Source of the DNA: Gammaproteobacteria bacterium
GTDB taxonomy: Bacteria; Pseudomonadota; Gammaproteobacteria; Ga0077536
Assembly (NCBI GenBank): GCA_009692365.1
Contig: SHZJ01000034.1
Location: 1-37,045 of the forward strand
DNA length: 37,045 nt
Reading direction: 5' to 3'
The notes beneath the pieces are model-generated. The model made no database searches, was not told where the DNA came from, and saw only the letters and a program-made list of their open reading frames with translations. The position numbers and the translations under genes were made by a program. Numbering within the stretch: the first letter of the stretch is position 1; every line of letters starts with the position of its first letter. Of this stretch, positions 16,419-24,988 are shown in pieces.

Positions 16419-17927
16419 ATGATCCTAAGACCCCGTTATCCGACGATTTATGAGATCAATGCGTGGGTCTGGCTGGCGGATCTGCGCGCGCGCTACGCCG
16501 GCTTCATCGACCTCGGCTCGGTGCCGGCGGCGGAATGGGACGCCATCGCTGCCTGCGGTATTGCGGCGGTGTGGCTGATGGGGGTGTGGGAACGCAGCCC
16601 GGCGGGCATCGCGATTGCGAACCAGAACGAGGGTTTGCGCGCGGACTTCCAGCGGGCGCTGCCCGATTTTCGGCCGGCCGACAACGTAGGGTCGCCCTAC
16701 TGCGTGCGCCGCTACGTCGTGGACTCCCAACTCGGCGGGCCGCAGGGGCTGGCCCACGCGCGCCGTGAACTCGCGCAACGGGGCCTGCGCCTTATCCTCG
16801 ATTTTGTCCCCAACCACCTGGCGCCAGACCATCCGTGGGTGACGGCCCACCCGGAGTATTTCATCCGTGGCAGCGCGGCGGATCTCGCCCGCGAACCGGC
16901 GGCCTTCAGCCGCGTGCAGGGTCGGGTCTTTGCCTGCGGCAAGGACCCGTTTTCCCCGGCTTGGTCGGACGTACTGCAGTTGAACGTGTTCGCGCCGGGG
17001 CTGCGCGGCGCGGCGATCGAGACGGTCACTCGCATCGCCGACCAGTGCGACGGCGTGCGCTGCGACATGGCGATGCTGCTGCTGAACGCGGTGTTCGAGC
17101 GCACCTGGGGTGGTCGCGCTGGCCCGCCGCCGGCGACGGAATTCTGGGACGACTTGATCACCGCGGTCGCCGGCGCGCAGCCCGATTTTTTGTTCATTGC
17201 CGAAACCTACTGGGACCTCGAATGGGCGCTGCAGCAGCGCGGTTTCGACTTCTGTTACGACAAACGCCTCTACGACCGGCTGGTCCACGGGCCGGCCGCG
17301 GACGTGCGGCTGCATTTGGGCGCCGCACTGGACTATCAGTCGCAGCTCCTGCGCTTCACCGAGAACCACGACGAGCCGCGCGCGGCAGCGGTATTTTCGC
17401 CGGCCCAGGGGCGGGTGGTGGCGGTGACCATCGCGACCCTGCCGGGCGCGCGGCTGTTCCACGAAGGACAGTTCGAGGGGCGCGCTGTGAAGCTGCCCGT
17501 ATTCTTGGGCCGCCGTCCCGCGGAGGCGGCCTGCCCCGCGCTGCAGGCCTTCTACGCGCAGCTCTTGCAGGCCTGTGCCCGGCCGCTGTTCCAAGAGGGT
17601 TTGTGGCGCCTGTCGGCGTGTACGGGCTGGCCGGATAATCGCAGCGGCGAGCATCTCCTCGCGTGGACCTGGACCCTCGGGGAGGAGCGTTGCCTCGTCG
17701 TGGTCAATCTGAGCGACGCGGCCGCGCAAGCGTGGGTCGAGGTGCCCTGGGACGAGGTCGGTGCGCAGCGGTGGCGGCTGGTCGATGCCCTGTCGGGCGC
17801 GATGTACGACCGGGAGGGCGCTGAGCTGCGCCAGACGGGTCTGTACGTCGACCTCGCCGCGTGGGGTTGTCATGTGCTGCGCTTCCAACCGTTATTAGCC
17901 GACTGCGAGGAGCTTAAAAATTCATGA
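16419..17927 (+). CDS. GH13 alpha-amylase-family glycoside hydrolase
   Basis: 502 aa from ATG 16419 (AAAAGG 8 bases upstream, family similarity starts with PTIYEINAWVWL); an in-frame ATG at 16326 would add 31 unrelated residues. A TIM-barrel glucan hydrolase or transferase. Landmarks: DFVPNH (128-133), nucleophile Asp216 in DGVRCDMA, acid/base Glu262 in FIAETYW, and the third carboxylate Asp318 in ENHDE; all three catalytic residues are present. No signal peptide, so probably acting on an internal store such as glycogen, trehalose or another alpha-glucan. Its last four bases overlap the next start (ATGA), implying translational coupling with the GH63 gene. Confidence 0.9.
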   Translation: MILRPRYPTIYEINAWVWLADLRARYAGFIDLGSVPAAEWDAIAACGIAAVWLMGVWERSPAGIAIANQNEGLRADFQRALPDFRPADNVGSPYCVRRYVVDSQLGGPQGLAHARRELAQRGLRLILDFVPNHLAPDHPWVTAHPEYFIRGSAADLAREPAAFSRVQGRVFACGKDPFSPAWSDVLQLNVFAPGLRGAAIETVTRIADQCDGVRCDMAMLLLNAVFERTWGGRAGPPPATEFWDDLITAVAGAQPDFLFIAETYWDLEWALQQRGFDFCYDKRLYDRLVHGPAADVRLHLGAALDYQSQLLRFTENHDEPRAAAVFSPAQGRVVAVTIATLPGARLFHEGQFEGRAVKLPVFLGRRPAEAACPALQAFYAQLLQACARPLFQEGLWRLSACTGWPDNRSGEHLLAWTWTLGEERCLVVVNLSDAAAQAWVEVPWDEVGAQRWRLVDALSGAMYDREGAELRQTGLYVDLAAWGCHVLRFQPLLADCEELKNS

Positions 17928-20659
17928 GTGATGCCCCCAATGTTTTGTTGAGCGCAGAGGAAGAGCGGCTGGAGGCGGCCCGCACCGGCACGGCGAAGTG
18001 GCGGCGCTGGGGCCCTTATCTCGCGGAGCGGCAGTGGGGCACGGTGCGCGAGGACTACAGCGCGGACGGCGAGGCCTGGGACTATTTTACCCACGACCAC
18101 GCCCGCTCGCGCGCCTATCGCTGGGGCGAAGATGGTCTGGCCGGGATCTGCGATGACCGCCAGACCCTGTGCTTCGCGCTCGCCCTGTGGAACGGCGCGG
18201 ATCCGATCCTCAAAGAGCGCCTGTTCGGGTTGAATGGCAAAGAGGGCAACCACGGCGAGGACGTCAAGGAGTGCTATTTCTACCTCGACAACCTGCCCAG
18301 CCATGCCTACATGAAATGCCTCTACAAGTACCCACAGCGGGCCTTCCCGTATGCCGATCTGGTGGCGGAGAACGCCCGCCGCACGCGGCAGGATCCCGAG
18401 TATGAGTTACTCGATACCGGGGCCTTCGCCGAGGACCGCTACTTCGATGTCTTCGTCGAGTACGCGAAGGCCGGGCCGGACGACATCCTCATCCGGATCA
18501 GCGCGGCCAACCGCGGGCCGGCGGCGGCGCCCCTGCACCTGCTGCCCACGCTGTGGTTCAAGAACGACTGGACGTGGTATCCCGCCAACGCGAAACCCGG
18601 CATCGAGATCGAGCGCATTGAGCCGGCAGGGCCGGTGCTGCGGGCCACCCACCGCGCGCTGGAGCCGTACTGGCTGCACTGCGAGACGCCGGAGGAGCTG
18701 CTGTTCACCGACAACGAGTCGAACCTGACGCGCCTGTTCGGCACCCCCAACGCCTCGCCGTTCGTGAAAGACGGCATCGGCGAGTGTCTCCTTGCTGGCC
18801 GGCGCGACGCGGTGAACCCGGCCCAGACCGGGACGAAGGTGGCAGCGCACTACGTGCGGATGGTCGGCGCCGGCGAGACTGCGGTCATCCGGCTGCGCTT
18901 GACCAACGTGACGGCGGCGACGGCGCCGCTGGGACCGGCGTTCGAGACCAGGTTTGCGCAGGTCCAGGCGGAGGCGGACGCCTTCTATCACCGCGTGACG
19001 CCTTTCGCGCTCCCCGAGGACATGCGCAATGTCCAGCGCCAGGCCTTTGCCGGCATGCTCTGGAGCAAGCAGTACTACCGCTACATGGTGGCGCGCTGGA
19101 TCAAGGGCGACCCCGGGGTTGCGCCACCGCCGGCGACGCGCCAGCAGGGCCGCAACCACGACTGGTCGCACGTGGGCGCTGGGGACGTGCTGTCGATGCC
19201 GGACAAATGGGAATACCCGTGGTTCGCGGCGTGGGACATGGCCTTTCATTGCGTGGCGTTCGCCATGATCGATCCGCAATTCGCCAAGGACCAGCTCCTG
19301 CTGCTGACCCGCGAGTGGTATATGCACCCCAACGGCCAGATCCCCGCCTACGAGTGGGTCTTTGGCGACGTCAATCCACCCGTGCACGCCTGGGCCGCGC
19401 TTCGCGTTTATCGCATCGAGGAAAAAATATACGGCCGCAAAGACCGGGCGTTCCTCGAGCGCATCTTCCATAAACTGCTGATCAACTTTACCTGGTGGGT
19501 CAATCGCAAAGACGCCGAAGGCAAAAACATTTTCGCGGGGGGATTCCTCGGTCTGGACAACATCGGTGCGTTCGACCGCTCCAAGGACTTGCCGTCGGAA
19601 GGCCATCTCGAGCAGGCGGACGGCACTAGTTGGATGGCGATGTATTGCTTGAACCTGCTGGGGATCTCGCTGGAGCTCGCCCAGGAAGACCCCGTCTACG
19701 AGGACCTCGCGACCAAGTTCTTCGAGCATTTTGTCTACATCGGCGCGGCGGTCAACCGCACGGAGGGCGGAGCGGTCGGCTTGTGGGACGAACAGGAGGG
19801 TTTCTATTACGACGTCCTCAGGCTGCCGGATGGCCGCAGCTTCCGCATCAACGCGCAGACTATCGCGGGCCTGATCCCGCTCTTCGCCATCGCGGTCTGT
19901 GACCGTGAGAGCCTGAGCCAGTTCAGCGGCTTCAGCGAGCGCTTCGGGTGGTTCTCGCGCTACCGCCCCGAACTGCTGGCCGGCCTCGCCGGCATGGACG
20001 AGCAGGGGATCAAGGGCCGGGTCCGTCTGTCCCTCATCGATACGCACAAGTTGACGCGCCTGCTCGAGCACCTTTTGGATGAGGACGGCATGTTGAGCCC
20101 ACACGGCGTGCGCTCGGTATCGAAACGGCACGCCGCACACCCCTTCGTGCTGGCGCTCGACGGACACCAGTTCACGCTCGATTACGTGCCGGGGGAGTCG
20201 AACATCGAGATGTTTGGCGGCAACTCGAATTGGCGCGGGCCGGTGTGGTTTCCGCTCAACTACCTCCTGATCGAGGCGCTGCAGAAACAGCACTACTTTG
20301 TAGGCGACGGTTTTCGAGTGGCCTGTCCCCGGGGGTCGGAAAATCAGCTGACGCTATGGGAAGTGACGACCGAGCTGTCGCGGCGGTTGATCTCGTTGTT
20401 TCTAAAAGACGCGACCGGCCGCCGCCCATGCAATGGCGCTGAGGAAAGGTTTCGCAGCGACCCCCACTGGCGCGATCTGGTCCTGTTTCATGAGTATTTC
20501 CACGGCGACACCGGTGCTGGTTTGGGCGCGAGTCACCAGACCGGCTGGACCGGCGTGGTGGCGAAAATCATCCAGCAGTACGGCGAATATGGGACGTTTG
20601 GACAGGCCCTCGAGGCGAACCAGAGCTTCCTGCTGGGCTGGCGGCACACGCCCACCTAG
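17924..20659 (+). CDS. GH63-like (mannosyl-oligosaccharide glucosidase type) glucosidase
   Basis: 911 aa. The N-terminal domain opens with RRWGPYLAERQWGTVRED and carries HGEDVKECYFYLDNLPSH. The C-terminal (alpha/alpha)6 barrel shows the acid Asp region KWEYPWFAAWDMAFH near residue 430 and the base-containing EYFHGDTGAGLGASHQTGW near 858, with SNWRGPVWFPLNY between. Bacterial members of this group release glucose from alpha-glucosides such as glucosylglycerate or mannosylglycerate-type compatible solutes, or from oligosaccharides. No signal peptide is seen. It overlaps the GH13 gene by 4 bp. With glucokinase divergent next door, released glucose could pass straight to G6P (inference). Confidence 0.92.
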   Translation: MSDAPNVLLSAEEERLEAARTGTAKWRRWGPYLAERQWGTVREDYSADGEAWDYFTHDHARSRAYRWGEDGLAGICDDRQTLCFALALWNGADPILKERLFGLNGKEGNHGEDVKECYFYLDNLPSHAYMKCLYKYPQRAFPYADLVAENARRTRQDPEYELLDTGAFAEDRYFDVFVEYAKAGPDDILIRISAANRGPAAAPLHLLPTLWFKNDWTWYPANAKPGIEIERIEPAGPVLRATHRALEPYWLHCETPEELLFTDNESNLTRLFGTPNASPFVKDGIGECLLAGRRDAVNPAQTGTKVAAHYVRMVGAGETAVIRLRLTNVTAATAPLGPAFETRFAQVQAEADAFYHRVTPFALPEDMRNVQRQAFAGMLWSKQYYRYMVARWIKGDPGVAPPPATRQQGRNHDWSHVGAGDVLSMPDKWEYPWFAAWDMAFHCVAFAMIDPQFAKDQLLLLTREWYMHPNGQIPAYEWVFGDVNPPVHAWAALRVYRIEEKIYGRKDRAFLERIFHKLLINFTWWVNRKDAEGKNIFAGGFLGLDNIGAFDRSKDLPSEGHLEQADGTSWMAMYCLNLLGISLELAQEDPVYEDLATKFFEHFVYIGAAVNRTEGGAVGLWDEQEGFYYDVLRLPDGRSFRINAQTIAGLIPLFAIAVCDRESLSQFSGFSERFGWFSRYRPELLAGLAGMDEQGIKGRVRLSLIDTHKLTRLLEHLLDEDGMLSPHGVRSVSKRHAAHPFVLALDGHQFTLDYVPGESNIEMFGGNSNWRGPVWFPLNYLLIEALQKQHYFVGDGFRVACPRGSENQLTLWEVTTELSRRLISLFLKDATGRRPCNGAEERFRSDPHWRDLVLFHEYFHGDTGAGLGASHQTGWTGVVAKIIQQYGEYGTFGQALEANQSFLLGWRHTPT

Positions 20660-21054
20660 CGGGGAGGGTCGGCAGTCCATCCACTAATGCCCGCCGGGCG
20701 CCGCCGCGCCGGCGGTGACCAGCCAACGGGCCCGGCAGCTAGACCACCGGTCGGCGTGGCGGGCCGACCTCGTGCTGGCGGCCCGGCTGCTGCAACCCTG
20801 ATGTTAACGGCGCGCGGCCTGCCGCCGCGGGGCGGGTGCACACGGGTCGCGGTTTGGCGACCTGCGGCTCGAGTCTGCGCGCGGACTTGGTTAGAGTGCG
20901 GCAGGCCGACGGCTGCCCTGGCACGGCGGCGGTGCGCCGCCCCCTCGCGGGCCGCGCGTGGGGAGGTGCCTGCGCGCCGCGCGGGACGCCGGCGTAGACT
21001 CCCCGCGGCGCAGATCCGCACGCGCGGGCGCCGCCCTTACTGCAGAGAGGTTTT
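20660..21054. other. Intergenic region before hpnN-like gene
   Basis: This is 395 bases of very GC-rich sequence with many short inverted repeats and no supportable gene. GAGAGG at 21046-21051 is the ribosome site of the transporter that follows. Confidence 0.4.
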
Positions 21055-23667
21055 ATGTCCCCAGAATTAAGCGCCGTGCCGCGCCGGATTGTTCACTCAT
21101 TGGTGCGCGGGTCCGTCGCCCAGCGGTGGGCGGTGATGCTCGCAGCCGCTCTGCTCACGGCGCTTGCCGTCGCCTACACGCGCGAGAATCTGGGCATCGA
21201 CACCGATACCACCCAAATGATCGACGTGCGCTTGCCCTATCGGCAGGCCAACCGCGCGCTGGCCGCGGCGTTCCCGGAGCTGCCGGGCGATATCGTGGTG
21301 TACACCCAGGCGGCCCACGCGGGGACGGCCGAGGATGCCGCTAACGCGCTGGCGGCGCGCCTGCGCGAGCGCCCCGACATTGCGCGGGCCCTCTCGCAGC
21401 CCGGCGGCGGCGAATTCTTCGCGCGCAACGGTTTGTTGTATCTGTCTACCGACGAACTCTGGACCCTAGACGCACGCCTGGCGCAGGCCGCACCCCTGCT
21501 GGGTACGCTGGCCCAGGACCCCAGTTTGCGCGGGCTGTTTGGCACACTGCGCACAGCGCTCACGCGCCCCTTAGACGCGGCCCAACAAGCGCAGCTGGGG
21601 CGGGTGTTCGAGCGCTTGGCGAGCGCGCTGGCCGGGCCCGCGGCGGGGTCCCTACATTGGCGCGACGACCTGTTTGCCGGCCCCGCAGGGAGCACGCCCC
21701 GGCGCTCTTTCGTGCTGATCGATCCGGCGCGTGCGGCGATTAGTTTCCAGCCCCAAGCCCCCGCGCTCGCCGCCCTTAAAGCGTTACTGGTCGAATTGCA
21801 GCCGCAGTGGCCTGAGGTCACTTTCCGCCTCACCGGCGCCACCGCCATGGACACCGAAGAATTGGTGGGCGTGGCGGCCGACGCCCAGCTGACGACGCTG
21901 CTGTCCTTTGCGCTGGTCGCGGTGGTGCTGATGTGGGGTTTGCGCTCGCCTGCCATGGTGTTGGCGGTGCTGTTGACGCTGGGCTGCGGGCTGCTGTGGA
22001 CCGCCGCGCTGGCCACCTATTGGGTGGGCAGCCTGAACATTATCTCGGTGTGTTTTGCGGTGCTGTTTATCGGCATGGGCGTCGATTTTGGCGTGCAGTT
22101 CGCGATGCGCTACTGGGAGGAATGCGCGCGGGGGGAGCGCGGCGCGCAGGCCTTGCACGCGACCGCCAACGGCGCGGGTGGCGCGCTGGTGCTGGCCGCG
22201 GTGGGCGCGGCGATTAGTTTTGCCACTTTCGTCCCCACGAGCTATCGCGGGCTGGCGCAGTTAGGGGTTATTTCCAGTTTCAGCATGCTGGTGGCGCTGA
22301 TTGCCAACCTCACCTTGCTGCCCGCGCTGCTGTCGGTCCTGCCCACCCCACGGGTGCGGCCACGACGGGCCGGCGGCGGTGGCTTTGCCCGCGGGCTGAT
22401 CCGCCACGCTGCGGCCATCCGCTGGACCGCGCTGGCGCTGGCTGCGGCCAGCGTTGTGCTGGTGCCACGGGCCGAATTCGACCCCAACCCGGTCAATCTC
22501 AAAGACCCCCGCAGTCCCGCAGTGCGCGCGTTTCTGGAACTGGCCGCCGACCCCAGCAGCTCCCCTTACTACATCCAAATTCTCGCGCCGTCTCTAGCAC
22601 AGGCGAGCCGCCTTGGCGCCGAGTTGGCGCAGCTGCCCAGCGTCGAGCGCGCCATTACGCTGACCAGCTATGTGCCGGGTGATCAAAGCGAGAAACTGGC
22701 AATTATCGACGCCATGCGTATGGCCCTGATCGGGGTCATCGACGTGGCCCCGGAAGCGTCGCCCGAGCCGGCTGCCGAGTTGGCCGCGCTCGCCGAGTTT
22801 GCACACACCCTCGCCGCCAATCAGGCCCAGCTGACCCTGCCGGCCGCGGCGGCCGGGGCCGAGCGGCTGGGGGCCGCGCTGGCTCAACTGCAGGGGAGTG
22901 CGGCCGGCTCGCCTGCCGCCGTCCCCGCACTGCGGGCCCGCCTACTGGGCGATTTGCCCCAAACGCTGACGCGGCTGCGCGAACTCTTGAGCACCCAGGG
23001 CATCCGCGCAGACACCCTGCCCAGCGATGTGCAGGCGCGTTATGTGGCCCGCGACGGGCGGGCGCGGGTGGAGGTCTATGCGCGCGAGAATTTAAACGAC
23101 AGCGGCGCCATGCGGCGTTTCGTGCAGGCGGTCAGGCAAGTGGCGCCGGCGGCCAGCGGCGCGCCGGTGGAGTTGGTGGTCGGCAGCGAAGTGGTGATCG
23201 ATGCGTGCATAAAGGCGTCACTCGCGGCCTTGGTGTTGACGATCTTGCTCCACGCCGTGGTGCTGCACGGCTGGGTCGACGCGCTGCTGGTGGCGGCCCC
23301 GCTGGTATTGGCCATGCTCTTGACGGTGGCGACCTCGGTGCTGCTGGGCTTCCCGTTTAATTTCGCCAATATCATCGCGCTGCCACTGCTCATTGGGCTG
23401 AACAACGCTTACGGCGCTTATTTGGTGGTGCGCCGCCAGCACAGCGCCGGTCTGGCGCCCTTGCTGGAGAGCAGCACGCCGCGCGCGGTGATGTTTAGCG
23501 GGCTGACCGCGGTGGCCTCGTTTGGCACGCTGGCGGTGTCACAGCACCCCGGCATGGCCGGCATGGGGGTGCTGATTACCCTGTCTTTGGCCTACGCACT
23601 CGCCAGCGCGCTGATTGTGCTGCCGGCGCTCATGCACGGGGTTGAAGCCTGGCGGGCGCGGCGGTAA
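21055..23667 (+). CDS. hpnN: Hopanoid-associated RND/MMPL transporter (HpnN-like)
   Basis: 870 aa. Two RND halves, each a periplasmic loop followed by a membrane bundle. An N-terminal helix (about 24-41) precedes the first loop (43-275); helices follow at about 279-297, 302-327, 328-350, 379-396, 404-427 and 457-473; a second loop leads to a last bundle from about 720. HpnN-type features: QMIDVRLPYRQ after the first helix, FFARNGLLYLS, and the PLLGTLAQDPSLRGL block, plus GMGVDFGVQFAMRY in the first bundle. HpnN moves hopanoids to the outer membrane. No other hopanoid gene (shc, hpnH) is nearby, so it stands alone here. GAGAGG precedes the ATG. It is convergent with the flavin oxidoreductase that follows, with only 18 bases between. 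Confidence 0.85.
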   Translation: MSPELSAVPRRIVHSLVRGSVAQRWAVMLAAALLTALAVAYTRENLGIDTDTTQMIDVRLPYRQANRALAAAFPELPGDIVVYTQAAHAGTAEDAANALAARLRERPDIARALSQPGGGEFFARNGLLYLSTDELWTLDARLAQAAPLLGTLAQDPSLRGLFGTLRTALTRPLDAAQQAQLGRVFERLASALAGPAAGSLHWRDDLFAGPAGSTPRRSFVLIDPARAAISFQPQAPALAALKALLVELQPQWPEVTFRLTGATAMDTEELVGVAADAQLTTLLSFALVAVVLMWGLRSPAMVLAVLLTLGCGLLWTAALATYWVGSLNIISVCFAVLFIGMGVDFGVQFAMRYWEECARGERGAQALHATANGAGGALVLAAVGAAISFATFVPTSYRGLAQLGVISSFSMLVALIANLTLLPALLSVLPTPRVRPRRAGGGGFARGLIRHAAAIRWTALALAAASVVLVPRAEFDPNPVNLKDPRSPAVRAFLELAADPSSSPYYIQILAPSLAQASRLGAELAQLPSVERAITLTSYVPGDQSEKLAIIDAMRMALIGVIDVAPEASPEPAAELAALAEFAHTLAANQAQLTLPAAAAGAERLGAALAQLQGSAAGSPAAVPALRARLLGDLPQTLTRLRELLSTQGIRADTLPSDVQARYVARDGRARVEVYARENLNDSGAMRRFVQAVRQVAPAASGAPVELVVGSEVVIDACIKASLAALVLTILLHAVVLHGWVDALLVAAPLVLAMLLTVATSVLLGFPFNFANIIALPLLIGLNNAYGAYLVVRRQHSAGLAPLLESSTPRAVMFSGLTAVASFGTLAVSQHPGMAGMGVLITLSLAYALASALIVLPALMHGVEAWRARR

Positions 23668-23674
23668 GCGCCGC
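23658..23674. terminator. Hairpin at the convergent end of hpnN, shared word with 2372-2389
   Basis: GCGGCG-GTAAG-CGCCGC is a perfect 6-bp stem whose loop contains the hpnN stop codon TAA. It lies between two convergent genes and could end transcripts from both sides, though it lacks a T run. The 18 bases at 23660-23677 are identical to 2372-2389 in the DGR spacer, so it may instead be a small dispersed repeat. Confidence 0.35.
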
Positions 23675-23685
23675 ACCGGACGGCG

Positions 23686-24759
23686 TCAGTATTTTGAAAT
23701 GACCTCGCGGCCAAATTCGCGAATCATCTCGCGCGCGTCGGTGCCGCACACATTGAGCGCAATATTGGTCACCCCGGCGGCTTCCAGCGCCCGAATGCGG
23801 TCGATGATTTCGGGCCCGGAGCCGGTGAGCGTCCCGGCCTTGATGAGTTCGGGGGTCAGGTAGGCGCGCTCGCCTTCGCGCAGGAAGGCCAGATGGCCCA
23901 AGTGCATTTCCTGGAAACGCCGGTCCATGGGGGTTTTCATGGTGAGGATGTGCTCGTCGAAATACGCCTTGGCCGCCGCCCGCACCGCCGGCGGGGCGAA
24001 CGGCCCCACTTGAATGTGAGCGGGGTCCCAGTTGGTGTGCAGCAGCAGGATGGCCATGGGGCCGATTTGCTGGGCCACCCGGTCTGAGAGGATCGATTCG
24101 CCGGGTCGTAGCACACAGGCAGACGTGAGATTGGTGCAGTAAATCTCGCTCAAATCACGGCCCGCCGCGCTGGCCGCCGCACGAATTTGGCGCAGGCCCT
24201 CGGCGATATAGCCAGGCTCCAGACCGATGGTGATCCAACCCTCGGCGAGTTCGCCGGTCATGGCGATGGCTTTAGGGCCGTTGGACGCCATGTGGATCGG
24301 AATATGGTCGTGCACATTGATGTAGCCGCGCTCGGGGTGGATGAACTTGATGTGCCGCGCGCGGTTGCCTTCTTGATAAACTGCTTCGCGCCCGGCGAGC
24401 AAGTCGCGGATGATCTCAATATGTGCGCGCAGGGTGCGCAGCGGAATGGGCGGCATGCCCATGACGTTGCGACCGGTGAAGCCGGTGCCCACGCCCAATA
24501 TGACCCGGCCGGGCGCGAGTTCGTTAATGGTCGCAATGGAATGCGCCGTGACGGGCGCGATGCGGTTACCCAAGATGGACACCAAGGTGCCAATTTTGAT
24601 GGTGCGGGTGTGGTGGGCCACTAACGCCATGCTGGCGTACACATCGCTGTAGCACATCTGCGAGTCGTAAAACCAAGTGTGGGAAAACCCGTATTCCTCT
24701 GCCATTTGGGCGTCTTGCCAGCAGCGGATATAGGTCGGAAAGCTAATGCCAAAATCCAT
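23686..24759 (-). CDS. LLM-class (luciferase-like) flavin-dependent oxidoreductase
   Basis: 357 aa from ATG 24759, where the family start MDFGISFPTY appears; a longer frame adds 16 unrelated residues. A TIM-barrel protein of the bacterial luciferase/F420-dependent reductase superfamily. Visible: SILGNRIAPVTAHSIATI, GRVILGVGTGFTGRN (typical flavin/F420-side motif), PIHMASNGPKAIAMTGELAEGW and GSGPEIIDRIRALEAAGV near the end. The cofactor (FMNH2 or F420) and substrate are not readable. It faces the big oxidoreductase across a shared promoter region and may be co-regulated with it. Confidence 0.88.
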   Translation of the reverse strand: MDFGISFPTYIRCWQDAQMAEEYGFSHTWFYDSQMCYSDVYASMALVAHHTRTIKIGTLVSILGNRIAPVTAHSIATINELAPGRVILGVGTGFTGRNVMGMPPIPLRTLRAHIEIIRDLLAGREAVYQEGNRARHIKFIHPERGYINVHDHIPIHMASNGPKAIAMTGELAEGWITIGLEPGYIAEGLRQIRAAASAAGRDLSEIYCTNLTSACVLRPGESILSDRVAQQIGPMAILLLHTNWDPAHIQVGPFAPPAVRAAAKAYFDEHILTMKTPMDRRFQEMHLGHLAFLREGERAYLTPELIKAGTLTGSGPEIIDRIRALEAAGVTNIALNVCGTDAREMIREFGREVISKY

Positions 24760-24904
24760 GTTTGCGGTGCCTTTGAGGGTGCAGAGCGGGAACTTTGCGG
24801 GGCGCACCAGCGGCCGTCAACGCCCGGCGCCCGCCGGCGGGCACGGCTTTTTACGGGTGGCGCACCGCCGCCGCGGCGGGCGATATGCCGCACAGCCGCA
24901 TAGA

Positions 24905-24933
24905 TTGCAGGCGCCCTGCCTGCCTATTACAAT
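24905..24933 (+). promoter_or_regulatory. Sigma70-like promoter for the multidomain oxidoreductase
   Basis: TTGCAG (24905-24910), a 17-bp spacer, then TACAAT (24928-24933). Each box departs from consensus at one or two positions and the spacing is ideal. Expected start near 24940, about 49 bases before the ATG at 24989. This is the best promoter match I found in the window. Confidence 0.65.
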
Positions 24934-24934
24934 T

Positions 24935-24952
24935 CCATACGTTACCGTATGG
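24935..24952. promoter_or_regulatory. Palindromic operator over the transcription start
   Basis: CCATACG-TTAC-CGTATGG is a perfect inverted repeat with 7-bp arms and a 4-bp spacer. It begins 1 base after the -10 box and covers the expected start site, the classic position for repression. The arm pattern resembles TetR-family operators (inference). No regulator gene is adjacent, so the repressor would be encoded elsewhere. Confidence 0.65.
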
Positions 24953-24988
24953 ACTAGCTATTAGCGCGTCACCCGCGCCCGGAGCCGC

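Noticed and set aside
24820..24860. GC palindrome followed by TTTTT near 24835-24852 as a terminator
   Set aside because: The T run is not adjacent to the stem and the site lies between two divergent genes where no transcript should end.
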